From Oryzicola mucosus (GTDB lineage: Bacteria > Pseudomonadota > Alphaproteobacteria > Rhizobiales > Rhizobiaceae): a DNA stretch of 64,000 nt. The stretch lies in contig NZ_JACVVX010000004.1 in the NCBI RefSeq assembly GCF_014534685.1, positions 248,001 through 312,000 of the forward strand. The letters run 5' to 3'. Numbering within the stretch: position 1 is the first letter of the stretch; every line of letters starts with the position of its first letter. Shown one piece after another: positions 37,694 through 48,314 of the stretch. Below the pieces are notes generated by a model. The model saw only the letters and a program-made list of their open reading frames with translations, had not been told where the DNA came from and made no database searches. Position numbers and translations under genes: made by a program.

Positions 37694-38968
37694 TCAGGAA
37701 AAGTCGCGGATGCGCGGTTGCGCCTGCCACTCCGGCATCAGTTCGCCCACCGCCCAGACCAGCGCGTCCAGCCTGTCGGGCGAGCGACCGTTGGACAGAC
37801 CGCTCGGCCCGAAGTCGCACATCTCGTCCTCGAGTTCGGGAAAGTGCCTGGGATGCAGCACCTTGCCCTGCTGGTACAGTGCGGCGATCGGCTCGGCGCG
37901 CAACCATTTCGCCCGCTTTGCCCGCACCGTGTTGACCGGCACGTCGGCATCCACGGTGCGGATCACCGCCGTCACCATGTCGCCGCCCTGGTTGATCTCG
38001 GCGACCAGGCAATCCGCCTTCAGCCGATGAAACAGCGACACCGCCTTCATCGCCCATTGCTGCGGCCCCGCCGCACGCACCGTGGCGTCTTCCAGAACGA
38101 CCGCGCGTCCGTCCGCCGCCAGCCCCGCCGCCACGATGCCGCAAGCATCCGAAGCCGCCGTCGAACTTGCCGGCGGATCGATGGCCACGACGATGCGTCT
38201 GATCTCCGGCATCTCCTTGCAGATCGACTGTTCCAGAAGCCCGCGCGACCACAGCGCGTCGCGGCGATCCTCGATCAACTCACCGTCCAGTTCCTGCCGT
38301 TCCAGGACGCTGCCGGAATAACGTCGCCGCAGCGTCTCGGTAAACCCGTCCGCCAGGTTGCGGACATTGTGCTCGGTGCGCAGCCGCGTCACCCCCACTG
38401 AGGCATCGGCGATCAGCCGCTTCATCAGCGGCACCGGCCTCGGCGTCGTCGTCAGCAACTGGCGTGGTTGCTGCCCCAGCCGCAGGCCGAACTGCAGCAT
38501 GTCGAAGCAGTCCTCGGCATTCTTCCATTTGGCTATCTCGTCGCCCCACGCCGCCTCGAATTGCGGGCCGCGCAGGCTTTCGGGGTCTTCGGAGGAAAAC
38601 ATGTGCGCCACGGCCCCGCTCGACCAGAGGATGCGGCGGCGCGTCACCTCGAAACGCGGCCGCTCATACCGAGACGTGGTCAGAATGCCCGACGGCCCCT
38701 CGATCATCACGTCGCGCACATCGGCCAGCGTCTCGCCAACCAAAGCGATGCGAAGATGCTTGTGCTGCGCGAAGGGCGGGAATGCGCGGACCAGACCGTT
38801 GATCCACTCCGCGCCCAGCCGGGTCTTGCCCGATCCGCGCCCGCCCATCACCAGCCATGTCTGCGGCGTCTCGAACGGATATTGCCCGGGATTGGAATGT
38901 GCATACCATTCATCCGCGATCAGCGGCGTCTTGAACCCCAGCTCCCTCGCGGACCAGCCTTTCTGCAT
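37694..38968 (-). CDS. GTA gp2-like large terminase subunit
   Basis: 424 residues from the ATG at 38968. Walker A GGRGSGKT at about 42-49, a Walker B-like EAAWGDEIAKW near 140, LTTTPRP (coupling motif) near 170 and nuclease-domain acids (VVAIDPPAS, EINQGGD, DRLDALVWA). This packages headfuls of host DNA. An in-frame ATG at 39043 would extend the overlap with the small-terminase gene to 134 bases with unconserved sequence, so I prefer the shorter form (59-base overlap). Confidence 0.93.
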   Translation of the reverse strand: MQKGWSARELGFKTPLIADEWYAHSNPGQYPFETPQTWLVMGGRGSGKTRLGAEWINGLVRAFPPFAQHKHLRIALVGETLADVRDVMIEGPSGILTTSRYERPRFEVTRRRILWSSGAVAHMFSSEDPESLRGPQFEAAWGDEIAKWKNAEDCFDMLQFGLRLGQQPRQLLTTTPRPVPLMKRLIADASVGVTRLRTEHNVRNLADGFTETLRRRYSGSVLERQELDGELIEDRRDALWSRGLLEQSICKEMPEIRRIVVAIDPPASSTAASDACGIVAAGLAADGRAVVLEDATVRAAGPQQWAMKAVSLFHRLKADCLVAEINQGGDMVTAVIRTVDADVPVNTVRAKRAKWLRAEPIAALYQQGKVLHPRHFPELEDEMCDFGPSGLSNGRSPDRLDALVWAVGELMPEWQAQPRIRDFS

Positions 38969-39380
38969 ATTCGCGAGCGAGTTCGACAATGCGTCGGTCC
39001 ACCTTATCGAGCAGTTCTCCAATGTCGGCGTCCCTTTTTGCATGGATGTCTTTCAGCGCGTCGTCGCTGCGCAGCACGTCGCCGACCTTCTCGATGGCGC
39101 GGACGAGGCTCATCAGCGCGTCGATGCGGGTCTTGTTGAAGCCGGTCTTTGGATGCGCCTGGATCGCTTCCAGCTCTTGCACGCAGCGTTGGGCCAGCAT
39201 CCGCACCTTTGCCAGAGCGTCTTCGACGACTGTCGGCGGCTGCCAGCCCTCGCGCTTGGCGCGCTGGGCGATGCCGCGTTCGGTCATGCCGCTGATGGCG
39301 ACCAGCATCCCGACATCGGCCGGCGAGCCTTCATAAAGCGCGCGCAAGGCGCGCCACTTCGCAGTGGTGCTGACAAGCAA
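38910..39380 (-). CDS. GTA gp1-like small terminase/HTH protein
   Basis: 156 residues from TTG 39380, which has AAGGAG nine bases upstream; no ATG is positioned sensibly. The N-terminal part (LYEGSPADVGMLVAISGMTERGIAQRAKREGW) reads as a helix-turn-helix, and the rest is a long helical, coiled-coil-like region. This is the size, place and design of the GTA small terminase that engages DNA and the large subunit. First gene of the structural cluster, preceded by a 586-base non-coding region. Confidence 0.75.
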   Translation of the reverse strand: MLVSTTAKWRALRALYEGSPADVGMLVAISGMTERGIAQRAKREGWQPPTVVEDALAKVRMLAQRCVQELEAIQAHPKTGFNKTRIDALMSLVRAIEKVGDVLRSDDALKDIHAKRDADIGELLDKVDRRIVELAREYAERLVREGAGVQDAADRG

Positions 39381-39415
39381 GACCCGGTCTCCTTGGGAAT
39401 ATAAGGTTCGAACCA

Positions 39416-39561
39416 CCCCCTCACCGGCCCTTCGGGCCACCTCTCCCCTGCCCGGGCGAGAGGAACCGCTGTCTTCGAAGGACGCATCCTTCGCAGAACT
39501 TGGGTTCCTCGCCCCCATGAAATGGGGGAGAGGTGGCGAGCGCAGCAAGCCGGTGAGGGGT
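39416..39561. repeat. Long palindromic intergenic repeat in the GTA leader
   Basis: The arms CCCCTCACCGGC and GCCGGTGAGGGG are perfect complements. Inner blocks (CCACCTCTCCCC with GGGGGAGAGGTGG) pair as well, and a 7-base hairpin CCCCCATGAAATGGGGG sits near 39511. Parts of it recur at 42187-42301, so it is a dispersed element. Here it lies between the candidate GTA promoter and the first GTA gene. Confidence 0.75.
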
Positions 39562-39649
39562 CTATGGACAGAGGCTTCCGGATAAACCGGGGAAGACCAG
39601 TACGATGCGGCCGTTCAGCCGCCAGTCACACTTTTCTGACGATAACTGA

Positions 39650-39678
39650 ACACTACCAAACCACCGTTACGGTGTCAA
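39650..39678 (-). promoter_or_regulatory. Candidate GTA operon promoter with operator-like dyad
   Basis: On the minus strand TTGACA (39678-39673) is followed after 17 bases by TAGTGT (39655-39650). The spacer contains the perfect dyad CACCGT-T-ACGGTG (39662-39674), which touches the -35 box. Transcription would start near 39643, leaving a leader of about 260 bases before gp1. The sequence is seen; promoter function is inferred, and the -10 is weak, as expected for an activator-dependent promoter. Confidence 0.4.
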
Positions 39679-39966
39679 GAATAAATTCCTATGTCAATCT
39701 CTCGGTCGCGCTTTTTTAAGCCTTCGCCCCTAAGCTCCGTCAAAACCAGGCCAGGCAGGCGGCGCAGATTGGCTCGACTGATGTAAGCGGGCATCGGGTG
39801 CATAGAAAACCGACAGCTGTGCTGCGCCCTGCCGTGAATAACGGCACAGGCACGCTTGTTGTGGGGTCTGAATTCGTGGAAGTGTGGCGCTCTGCCACGG
39901 ACCCTGCCGCCTTCAATTTGCCGGCATCGGGTCTGCAGGCTGGGGTGTGGTTGCGGAAGTGGGCGT

Positions 39967-42114
39967 ATGAACGAACCTGTCAAATCGGTGAGGAAGAGAG
40001 GCCGTGTCGCTGCCTTTCTGCTGGCCGTTGACGCCTGGCTCGATTCCTCGCTCTACGAGCTTCGTTTCAAGCTCTCGCAGTTCTGGGAAAGTGCCACGAT
40101 CCTGTCGCGCCGCTTTCGCGTCAAGGGTTGGCGGCGCGGTCTGGTCGAGCTGGCCAGCGAAGGCTTCACCATGGGCGCTGCCGGCTCCGTCGTCATGCTG
40201 GCGCTTGCCATCCCCTCCTTCCACGCCACCGAAGGCGACTGGCGCGCTCAGGACGATTTCGCCGTCACCTTCCTCGACCGCTCCGGCAACGAGATCGGCC
40301 AGCGCGGCATCATCCAGCGCGATTCAGTCCCCATCGACGATATGCCCGACCATGTCATCAAGGCCGTGCTCGCCACCGAGGACCGCCGCTTTTTCGAGCA
40401 TTACGGCATCGACCTGATTGGCCTGTCGCGCGCCATGAGCGAGAACATGCGGGCCAATTCCGTCGTCCAGGGCGGCTCCAGTCTCACCCAGCAGCTCGCC
40501 AAGAACCTGTTCCTGTCCAACGAACGCACCATCGACCGCAAGATCAAGGAAGCCTTCCTAGCGATATGGCTGGAAGCCAACCTGTCCAAGAAGGAAATCC
40601 TGCAGCTCTATCTCGACCGCGCCTATATGGGCGGCGGCACCTTCGGCATCGCGGCGGCTGCCGATTTCTATTTCGGCAAGCCGGTCAAGGACCTCAATCT
40701 CCCCGAAGCCGCCATGCTCGCCGGCCTGTTCAAGGCGCCCGCCAAATATGCGCCGCACATCAACCTGCCCGCAGCCCGCGCCCGCGCCAATGTCGTCCTG
40801 TCCAACCTCGTCCAGTCCGGCTTCATGACCGAGGGCCAGGTCCTGTCGGCCCGGCTGCATCCGGCCACGCCGGTGGATCGCGGCGACCGCAAGAGCCCCG
40901 ACTATTTCCTCGACTGGGCCTTCGAGCAGGTCAAGAAGATCGCGGTCGACATGCCGAACCACTCACTGGTCGCCCGCACCACCATCGACATGAACCTCCA
41001 GCGCGCCGCCGAAGAATCGATGGAGTTTCATCTGCGCCAGTACGGCAAGGAATACCGCGTCGGCGAAGGCGCCCTGGTGGTCCTGGAAAACAACGGTGCG
41101 GTGCGCGCCATTGTCGGCGGCCGCGATTACGGCGCCAGCCAGTTCAACCGCGCCACCAAGGCGCTGCGCCAGGCCGGTTCCTCCTTCAAGCCTTATGTCT
41201 ATGCCACAGCCATGGAAAAGGGGTTCACGCCGCAATCGGTCATCTCCGACGCGCCGATCACCTGGAATGGATGGTCTCCCAAAAACTACACCCGTGGTTA
41301 TTCCGGCCGCATGACGCTCTCCACCGCGCTGATCAAGTCGATCAACACCGTGCCGGTGCGGCTGGCCAAGGACCATCTCTCGATTCCGCCGATCAAGGCC
41401 ATGGCCGAGGCGATGGGGGTCGAGTCCGAGGTCAGTTCGCACAAGACCATGGTGCTCGGCACCTCCGGCATGACGGTGATGGACCAGGCCACCGGCTACG
41501 AAGTGCTCGCCAATGGCGGCTTTGCCGGCACCCGCCACGGCATCACCCAGCTTCTCAGCCATTCCGGCGATATCGTCTACGATTGGGGCCGCGATGCGCC
41601 CGAACCCCGCCGCGTTTTGTCCGAACAGGCGATCCGCTCGATGAACTCGATCATGGTGCAGATTCCCGAAACCGGCACCGCCCGCCGCGCCGCCCTCCCC
41701 AACATCCGCTCCGCCGGCAAGACCGGCACCACGCAGGCCTATCGCGATGCCTGGTATGTCGGCTTCACCGGCAACTACACGGCCGCCGTCTGGCTTGGCA
41801 ATGACGATTTCACCACCACCCGCAACATGACCGGCGGCTCCCTGCCCGCGATGGTCTGGCAGCGGCTGATGGCCTATGCCCACCAAAATGTCGACCTCAA
41901 GCCCATTCCCGGCATCGACAACCCCTTCGTCAAGGAAACCGTCGTCGCAAAGGGCGAGGACAACAAAATGGGCGAAGGCGAAACTGTCGCGCCTGAGCGT
42001 CCCTCCATGCTGTCGGGCGCCACCACCCGCGCCCTGCAGGATCTGTCCAACCGCTTCGCCAAGGCGCCCCGCCTGCAGCCTGCTCCGCAATCCGAAACCT
42101 TGTCGGCGCTGTGA
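39967..42114 (+). CDS. Class A penicillin-binding protein (PBP1-type, bifunctional)
   Basis: 715 residues: a basic cytoplasmic N-terminus, a membrane anchor near 68-86, a GT51 glycosyltransferase with the catalytic Glu138 in EDRRFFEHYG and QGGSSLTQQLAKN, and a transpeptidase with SSFK (Ser405-Lys408), SIN (458-460) and KTG (585-587). It polymerises and cross-links peptidoglycan. Compared with E. coli PBP1a it is short and lacks an inserted OB-like domain. ATG 39967 chosen; a start at 39856 would add a Cys-rich unconserved stretch. Confidence 0.93.
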   Translation: MNEPVKSVRKRGRVAAFLLAVDAWLDSSLYELRFKLSQFWESATILSRRFRVKGWRRGLVELASEGFTMGAAGSVVMLALAIPSFHATEGDWRAQDDFAVTFLDRSGNEIGQRGIIQRDSVPIDDMPDHVIKAVLATEDRRFFEHYGIDLIGLSRAMSENMRANSVVQGGSSLTQQLAKNLFLSNERTIDRKIKEAFLAIWLEANLSKKEILQLYLDRAYMGGGTFGIAAAADFYFGKPVKDLNLPEAAMLAGLFKAPAKYAPHINLPAARARANVVLSNLVQSGFMTEGQVLSARLHPATPVDRGDRKSPDYFLDWAFEQVKKIAVDMPNHSLVARTTIDMNLQRAAEESMEFHLRQYGKEYRVGEGALVVLENNGAVRAIVGGRDYGASQFNRATKALRQAGSSFKPYVYATAMEKGFTPQSVISDAPITWNGWSPKNYTRGYSGRMTLSTALIKSINTVPVRLAKDHLSIPPIKAMAEAMGVESEVSSHKTMVLGTSGMTVMDQATGYEVLANGGFAGTRHGITQLLSHSGDIVYDWGRDAPEPRRVLSEQAIRSMNSIMVQIPETGTARRAALPNIRSAGKTGTTQAYRDAWYVGFTGNYTAAVWLGNDDFTTTRNMTGGSLPAMVWQRLMAYAHQNVDLKPIPGIDNPFVKETVVAKGEDNKMGEGETVAPERPSMLSGATTRALQDLSNRFAKAPRLQPAPQSETLSAL

Positions 42115-42186
42115 ACGGTTCGGAAATGCATATCCAGCCCGCAGCTTCCGGTTCCGCGCGTTTGCGCTTGGGCAAAGCTGACCTTT

Positions 42187-42301
42187 ACCCCCTCACCGCC
42201 TCGCTGCGCTCGGCACCTCTCCCCCGGGCAGGGGGGGCCGAAGGACGGGCGAGACCCGTGGCTCGCCCCGGACTGGTGGCCCGAAGGGCCGGCGAGGGGG
42301 T
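42187..42301. repeat. Palindromic intergenic repeat, second copy of the GTA-leader family
   Basis: It begins ACCCCCTCACCG and ends with GGCCCGAAGGGCCGGCGAGGGGGT, whose inner part matches the outer arm of the 39416-39561 repeat in inverted order. The interior differs (CGCTCGGCACCTCTCCCCCGG). It occupies the gap between the PBP gene and the DUF1214 gene and may serve as a transcriptional punctuation or simply be a selfish dispersed element. Confidence 0.7.
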
Positions 42302-42346
42302 GCTTAAACCGATGGCCTTTCACAGCCCCTCACCCAAGACCATCCC

Positions 42347-42931
42347 ATGCTGAGGAACGCTATCCTCACCCTGCTTGCGCTGGTCATCGCCGTTGGCGGC
42401 GGTGCCTATCTGGCGTGGTACACGCTGGAGCAGCAGGAAGGCGTCGGCGCGGTCGCCATGGGCCAGTGGGTCACCTTCCCCGATCTCGGCACCGCGGAGG
42501 CCGATCCCTACACCAAAGCCAGGGCGGCGCGGCGTGGCGCTTTGGCTCTGGGCCGCACCGAAGGCACCGTCTTCATCGCCCAGCATGACGACAGCGGCGC
42601 GCCCCTGCGCCGCCAATGCACCTATACGATTGTCGGCGCCACCCCGGCGGCGCGTTTCTGGACCCTGTTTGCCGCCGACGGGGCATTCAACCCGCTGCGG
42701 TCCGAAAACGACCGTCTCTCCGCGCTGCATTCGCTCGAACTGCTCAGGCAGCCCGACAACACGGTGGCGATCAGCCTCGGCGCCCAGGCCATGCCCGGCA
42801 ACTGGCTGCCGATTTCCGGCCAGGGTCCGCTCAATCTCGTGCTGACGCTCTATGACAGCCCTGGCGCCGGCACCATCGAGGAGAACAGCCTGCCCATGCC
42901 CATCATCCGCAAGGCGGGCTGCAATGCGTAA
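42347..42931 (+). CDS. DUF1214 domain protein
   Basis: 194 residues with an N-terminal membrane anchor or uncleaved signal (about 5-27), a DUF1214 domain containing YTIVGATPAARFWTL, and a C-terminal NLVLTLYDSP motif. DUF1214 proteins usually pair with DUF1254 proteins, as here: the next gene starts inside this one (ATG 42924, eight bases before this stop). Together they form a split version of the longer DUF1254-DUF1214 proteins. Periplasmic-facing; function unknown. Confidence 0.85.
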   Translation: MLRNAILTLLALVIAVGGGAYLAWYTLEQQEGVGAVAMGQWVTFPDLGTAEADPYTKARAARRGALALGRTEGTVFIAQHDDSGAPLRRQCTYTIVGATPAARFWTLFAADGAFNPLRSENDRLSALHSLELLRQPDNTVAISLGAQAMPGNWLPISGQGPLNLVLTLYDSPGAGTIEENSLPMPIIRKAGCNA

Positions 42932-43466
42932 GCTGCTGTTTGCTCTGCTCGTCGGTCTGGTCGGCGCCGGCATCGTCCACATCGTCGTTATCCTGCTGGT
43001 GCCGGGTTTCTCCGAACGCGACGCCTGGACGCGGCTGTCGGACGAAGGCGACATCCACCGCATGGTTCGTCTGGATGGCGAGCTTGCCGACGATCTGAGC
43101 TTCGATGGCGCCGACCCGCTGTTCGAGGCGGCGGCCTGCCGCTTCGATCTCACCGAAGGCGTGGTTCAGGTTAAATCGTCGGGCCGTCCGCCCTTCTGGT
43201 CGGCTTCGATCTACGACCGCGGCGGACAGAACATCTACAGCCTCAACGACCGCAGTTCGCCTGATCGCGTCACCGACTTCGTCCTCCTGACGCCGGCGCA
43301 GATGTTGGAAATCCGCAAGGCCTTGCCGGAAGACTTCGAAAAATCGGTCTTCATCGAAATTCCCGCCGAGGAAGGCATCGTCGTCATCCGCGCCTTCCGG
43401 CCCGACCCGAGCTGGTCGACCATCGTCTCGGACTTCCTCGAAAACCTGACCTGCCAGCCGGGCTGA
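42924..43466 (+). CDS. DUF1254 domain protein
   Basis: 180 residues with an N-terminal membrane anchor (about 4-25) and a DUF1254-like domain (DPLFEAAACRFDLTEGVV, ASIYDRGGQNIYSLNDR). Overlaps the DUF1214 gene by eight bases, so the two products are probably made in step and may interact at the membrane. Function unknown. Confidence 0.85.
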   Translation: MRKLLFALLVGLVGAGIVHIVVILLVPGFSERDAWTRLSDEGDIHRMVRLDGELADDLSFDGADPLFEAAACRFDLTEGVVQVKSSGRPPFWSASIYDRGGQNIYSLNDRSSPDRVTDFVLLTPAQMLEIRKALPEDFEKSVFIEIPAEEGIVVIRAFRPDPSWSTIVSDFLENLTCQPG

Positions 43467-43572
43467 AGCTCGGCGGAATGCCTTAATCCTCTCTACACCA
43501 CGCCGACAATCACGGGATTGTGTAAGCGCTGCGATGAATCGATAGTGCCATCGATCAGCCAGTGGAGAGACC

Positions 43573-43908
43573 ATGATCCCGTTCATCGCAGTCGTACACG
43601 CCGTAATTTCCATCGTCGGCGGCGCCCTGGGCGCAAAATTCACCAATGCATCCATGGGGTCCGGCATCGTGGCCGTTGCGATCGGCTACCTCGCACTCTG
43701 GCTGTCGCAATATTTCGGCGCCAACCTGATGCTCTCGTCGCTGGTCTATCTGGTCGTGATGATCGCCGTCGGATTCGCACTCAAGCTTACGCCCAGGCAG
43801 ATCGCCGGCGTGGTCATCGGCGCCTTCGTTGCATCCTTCATCGGCGGCTTCGTCCTCGGCTTCGTCACCGGCTTCGAGAACGCTTTCTACCACCGCACTG
43901 CGGCTTGA
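43573..43908 (+). CDS. Small integral membrane protein, unknown function
   Basis: 111 residues with four predicted membrane segments (about 5-22, 30-46, 52-70 and 78-100) and glycine-rich helices (IVGGALGAKF, FIGGFVLGFVTGF). No family recognised. GGAGAG lies about nine bases before the ATG. It stands alone between the DUF1254 gene and a small convergent gene. Confidence 0.65.
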   Translation: MIPFIAVVHAVISIVGGALGAKFTNASMGSGIVAVAIGYLALWLSQYFGANLMLSSLVYLVVMIAVGFALKLTPRQIAGVVIGAFVASFIGGFVLGFVTGFENAFYHRTAA

Positions 43909-43918
43909 GGCACGACCG

Positions 43919-44104
43919 TCAGGAGTTGAGCGGCGGCGTGGAGACAGTCTTCCCGCCGCCGGCTTCCTGGCTCTTGTCTGCCGGCAAAGCCTTGATCTCA
44001 TACCGCACGCCGGGAAAAATGATGATCGAGGCCGGGTCCGCTTTGTAGACGGGCTTTCCCCGGCTCCCCGCGCGCTGCGGCAAGAATGGCACTATGTTGC
44101 CCAT
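43919..44104 (-). CDS. Small conserved hypothetical protein
   Basis: 61 residues beginning MGNIVPFLPQR. The core KADPASIIIFPGVRYE looks like a short beta-rich fold and resembles small uncharacterised rhizobial proteins of the same length. AAGGA precedes the ATG by about 12 bases; reading further upstream adds unconserved residues. No membrane segment. Convergent with the small membrane protein (10-base gap). Confidence 0.6.
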   Translation of the reverse strand: MGNIVPFLPQRAGSRGKPVYKADPASIIIFPGVRYEIKALPADKSQEAGGGKTVSTPPLNS

Positions 44105-44264
44105 GGCTGGCTGTTCCTTCTCGGTTGAACCGAAGTAAGCACGCTCATGAAAAGATAACGCCACCAGACGGTAAACAGAGGATTAACCAATATGGTCTAA
44201 TTCTATGGTTTGCCGTGTGGCTTCGGTCGATGCGGCGCCGTGTTGAGTAAGCGTCAGGCGTAAC

Positions 44265-45188
44265 GTGTCATCTTCCGATTTCAGGCAAATCGCTCTGTCC
44301 GGCGAGCCCAAGAAGGCCGAAAGGCTGTTTCGGGCGGCGGTTTCGGCATTTTGCTCGCTACCGCGTCCCTCGCGGCGCGAGATAGCCCAGCTCGAAGACC
44401 TGACACTGCCCCTCTTCGACGACGTCTCCTCCGAATCCAAGCGCTATGTCGCCGCCGCCCTCTCCGAATGCGAATACGCGCCCACCGGCCTCATCCGGCA
44501 GCTCGCCAATGAGAGCATCGACATCGCCGCCCCGCTCCTGATCCGCTCCAAGGCGTTGAGCGATATCGACCTGATTGCGCTCATCGGCCGGCATGGCATG
44601 CCGCATGCCCGCGCCATCGCCCGCCGGCCGGGGCTCAACAGCGCCATCGCCGATCTGTTGAAAGCGCTGGACCGTCCAAAGCTGGTGCATGGCTCAAATC
44701 AGCCGGGCGAACCGGCGGCAGCGGCCCAGCTTCAGCCCGAGACCGGCTGGTCGGCCGAGCGTGTGCGCCAGCGGTTGCGCTCGATGATGGATGGCAGCGC
44801 CCGCCAGGACTTTGCCGATCCCGTCGCGAATGCCTGCGAGCACTACCCTCAGTTGCTGCGGACTGCCCTCGACGGCAGGCTTGCCGTGTTCCAGACCGCT
44901 CTTGCAAAGGCGCTGGAGGCGGATTTGAGCGTAGCGCGCGCGCTCACCGAAACCGCCTCGCGCCTGCCGCTTCTCACGGCTTTCAAGGCGCTGAACCTGA
45001 GCGAGGAAAGAGCGTTCCTGTTGATGGCGACGCTTTACCCGCAGCATTTCGACACCACGGAATCGGTCAGGCAGTTCCTGCGCCAATACCGCGGTCAAAC
45101 CCGCGACGCCGCCTTGGAGACGCTGCGAGGCTGGAAATCGGGCACGCCGACCCGGTTCTTCGGCGACACGCGCTCTAAGTCAGGATGA
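44265..45188 (+). CDS. DUF2336 domain protein
   Basis: 307 residues, all helical with HEAT-like repeats (ALSECEYAPTGLIRQLANES, then DIDLIALIGRHGMPHARAIARR), typical of the alphaproteobacterial DUF2336 family. Start is GTG 44265 with AGG upstream. A TTAACCA sequence near 44184, similar to a CtrA half-site, lies about 80 bases upstream. Its stop overlaps the convergent DUF1491 gene by 14 bases. Function unknown. Confidence 0.85.
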   Translation: MSSSDFRQIALSGEPKKAERLFRAAVSAFCSLPRPSRREIAQLEDLTLPLFDDVSSESKRYVAAALSECEYAPTGLIRQLANESIDIAAPLLIRSKALSDIDLIALIGRHGMPHARAIARRPGLNSAIADLLKALDRPKLVHGSNQPGEPAAAAQLQPETGWSAERVRQRLRSMMDGSARQDFADPVANACEHYPQLLRTALDGRLAVFQTALAKALEADLSVARALTETASRLPLLTAFKALNLSEERAFLLMATLYPQHFDTTESVRQFLRQYRGQTRDAALETLRGWKSGTPTRFFGDTRSKSG

Positions 45189-45522
45189 GCCGCACCAGTT
45201 CCTGAAGCGGCAAGCGGCCGGGTTCGATCTCGACCACCCAGATATCGGAATCGAAACGCTTTTCCTTTTCCAGCCGCGCGGCCACCGCCTCCTCGTCCGG
45301 CTTCACCGCGAGGCGGTTGAAGAAACGCTCGTCGGGAAAAGCCATGTCGTAGCTTGCCTGCGGCGCCGGCCCATACAGCGCTATCTCGCCCATCCGGTCG
45401 CGGCACAGGATGAATATCGCCCCGGCCTCCGTCGCCCCCCGCTTGATCACGGCTGCGAACCCGCCATCGGAAAAGACCCGGCGGATCAGGGCCGAAACCC
45501 ACAGATCGGTGGTAACACGCAT
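45175..45522 (-). CDS. DUF1491 domain protein
   Basis: 115 residues starting MRVTTDLWVSALIRRVF, with GATEAGAIFILCRDR and DIWVVEIE, the usual DUF1491 blocks. Small cytoplasmic protein conserved in alphaproteobacteria, often encoded beside a peptidoglycan-binding protein gene as here. Upstream in-frame reading to 45609 crosses a hairpin and is not conserved. Function unknown. Confidence 0.87.
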   Translation of the reverse strand: MRVTTDLWVSALIRRVFSDGGFAAVIKRGATEAGAIFILCRDRMGEIALYGPAPQASYDMAFPDERFFNRLAVKPDEEAVAARLEKEKRFDSDIWVVEIEPGRLPLQELVRLILT

Positions 45523-45570
45523 GGAACGGATCCTGACTTTTCCGGTTCGGCAACGCCTTGTGACACCTCC

Positions 45571-45594
45571 CCCTCTGTCCTGCCGGACAGAGGG
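45571..45594. repeat. Perfect 10-bp hairpin between DUF1491 and peptidoglycan-binding genes
   Basis: CCCTCTGTCC and GGACAGAGGG pair perfectly around a TGCC loop, with the CACCTCCCCC flank seen in the longer repeats at 39.4 and 42.2 kb. No T-run follows on either strand, so it is better read as a fragment of the dispersed palindromic family than as a classical terminator. Confidence 0.55.
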
Positions 45595-45673
45595 TGCAAC
45601 GTAGAACACCGCCGCCTGCGATTGAATCCCGACCAGTCTACCTCAACCCCTACAACCCAAACATGACAGCCCG

Positions 45674-46475
45674 TCAGTTGGTCAGGCCGATTTCCTTCAT
45701 CTTGGCATAGACGGCTTCGTCGGGCTCGCCGGTTTCCGGCAGACCGAACAGCGCCTGGAACTCACGGATACCCGAGCGGGTGCGCCCGCCCATCTTGCCA
45801 TCGATGTCGATGCCCTGATTGCCGAAAGCCTTCAACCCGGCCTGGATGCGGCGCAGGCGTGCCTCATGGTCGACGGAAACCTTGGCCGGTTCCGCCTTGG
45901 GCGCAGGCACGGGCGCCGCCGCTGGCGCCGGGGCGGGACGTGGCGCGATGCCGGCCGTTCTGTCCGCCGCGCCGAGCTGATGCAGCAGCGCCGCGTCGAT
46001 CTCGCCGGTCGCGGCCATGCCGATCTTCTTCTGATAGGCCTCGACGGCGCTGCGCGTCGCCGGACCGTTTCGCCCGTCCACCGTTCCGCTGTAGAAATTC
46101 AGGTCCTTGAGCACGCTCTGAACGCGTTCGACAGTCGGGTCGCCCGTCGATACCGGCGGTTGAGCCGGAGCCTCGCTGACCGCCGGTTCCAGAGCCGAGG
46201 TCTCGACAGGACGCTCGATCTTGATCGTCGTCTCGGCCACTTCGAGCGCGGGCTGCGGAAATGGCTGGACGTTTCTGGTGGCAAACAGCGCGCCGGAATG
46301 CGCATGCGGCTGGTACCAGAGCGCATTGGCCGAAACATAGGACAGCGCCACAAGAAACGCCGTCGACCCGCCGACCAGCACCGGGTTGCGCGCGATGAAG
46401 CTGCCCAGGCCCGCCGCACCTTCCTGCAGAAGGTTGCGCTGTTCCTCGACCACGACGGGCTTCTTCTTCCTGCCC

Positions 46476-46501
<26 letters not shown>
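45674..46501 (-). CDS. Membrane-anchored peptidoglycan-binding protein
   Basis: 275 residues: a basic cytoplasmic N-terminus, one membrane segment near 43-62, a Pro/Ala-rich linker, and two PG_binding_1 domains (about 118-172 with YSGTVDGRNGPATRSAV, and 212-270 with GIDIDGKMGGRTRSGI). Would hold the inner membrane to peptidoglycan or sense it. Its first 26 bases overlap the end of the DivJ-like kinase gene, so the two are translationally coupled. Confidence 0.88.

Positions 46502-48314
<1,813 letters not shown>

Larger units (their letters stand above)
39381..39966. other. Divergent non-coding region between GTA gp1 and PBP gene
   Basis: 586 bases without a credible gene. It holds a long palindrome next to gp1 (39416-39561), a candidate minus-strand promoter with a dyad in its spacer (39650-39678), a second TTGACA at 39692-39697, and a T-rich stretch near 39711. 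Frames reading through it have no ribosome site or family similarity. It must contain the promoters for both the GTA operon (leftward) and the penicillin-binding protein gene (rightward). Confidence 0.6.
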
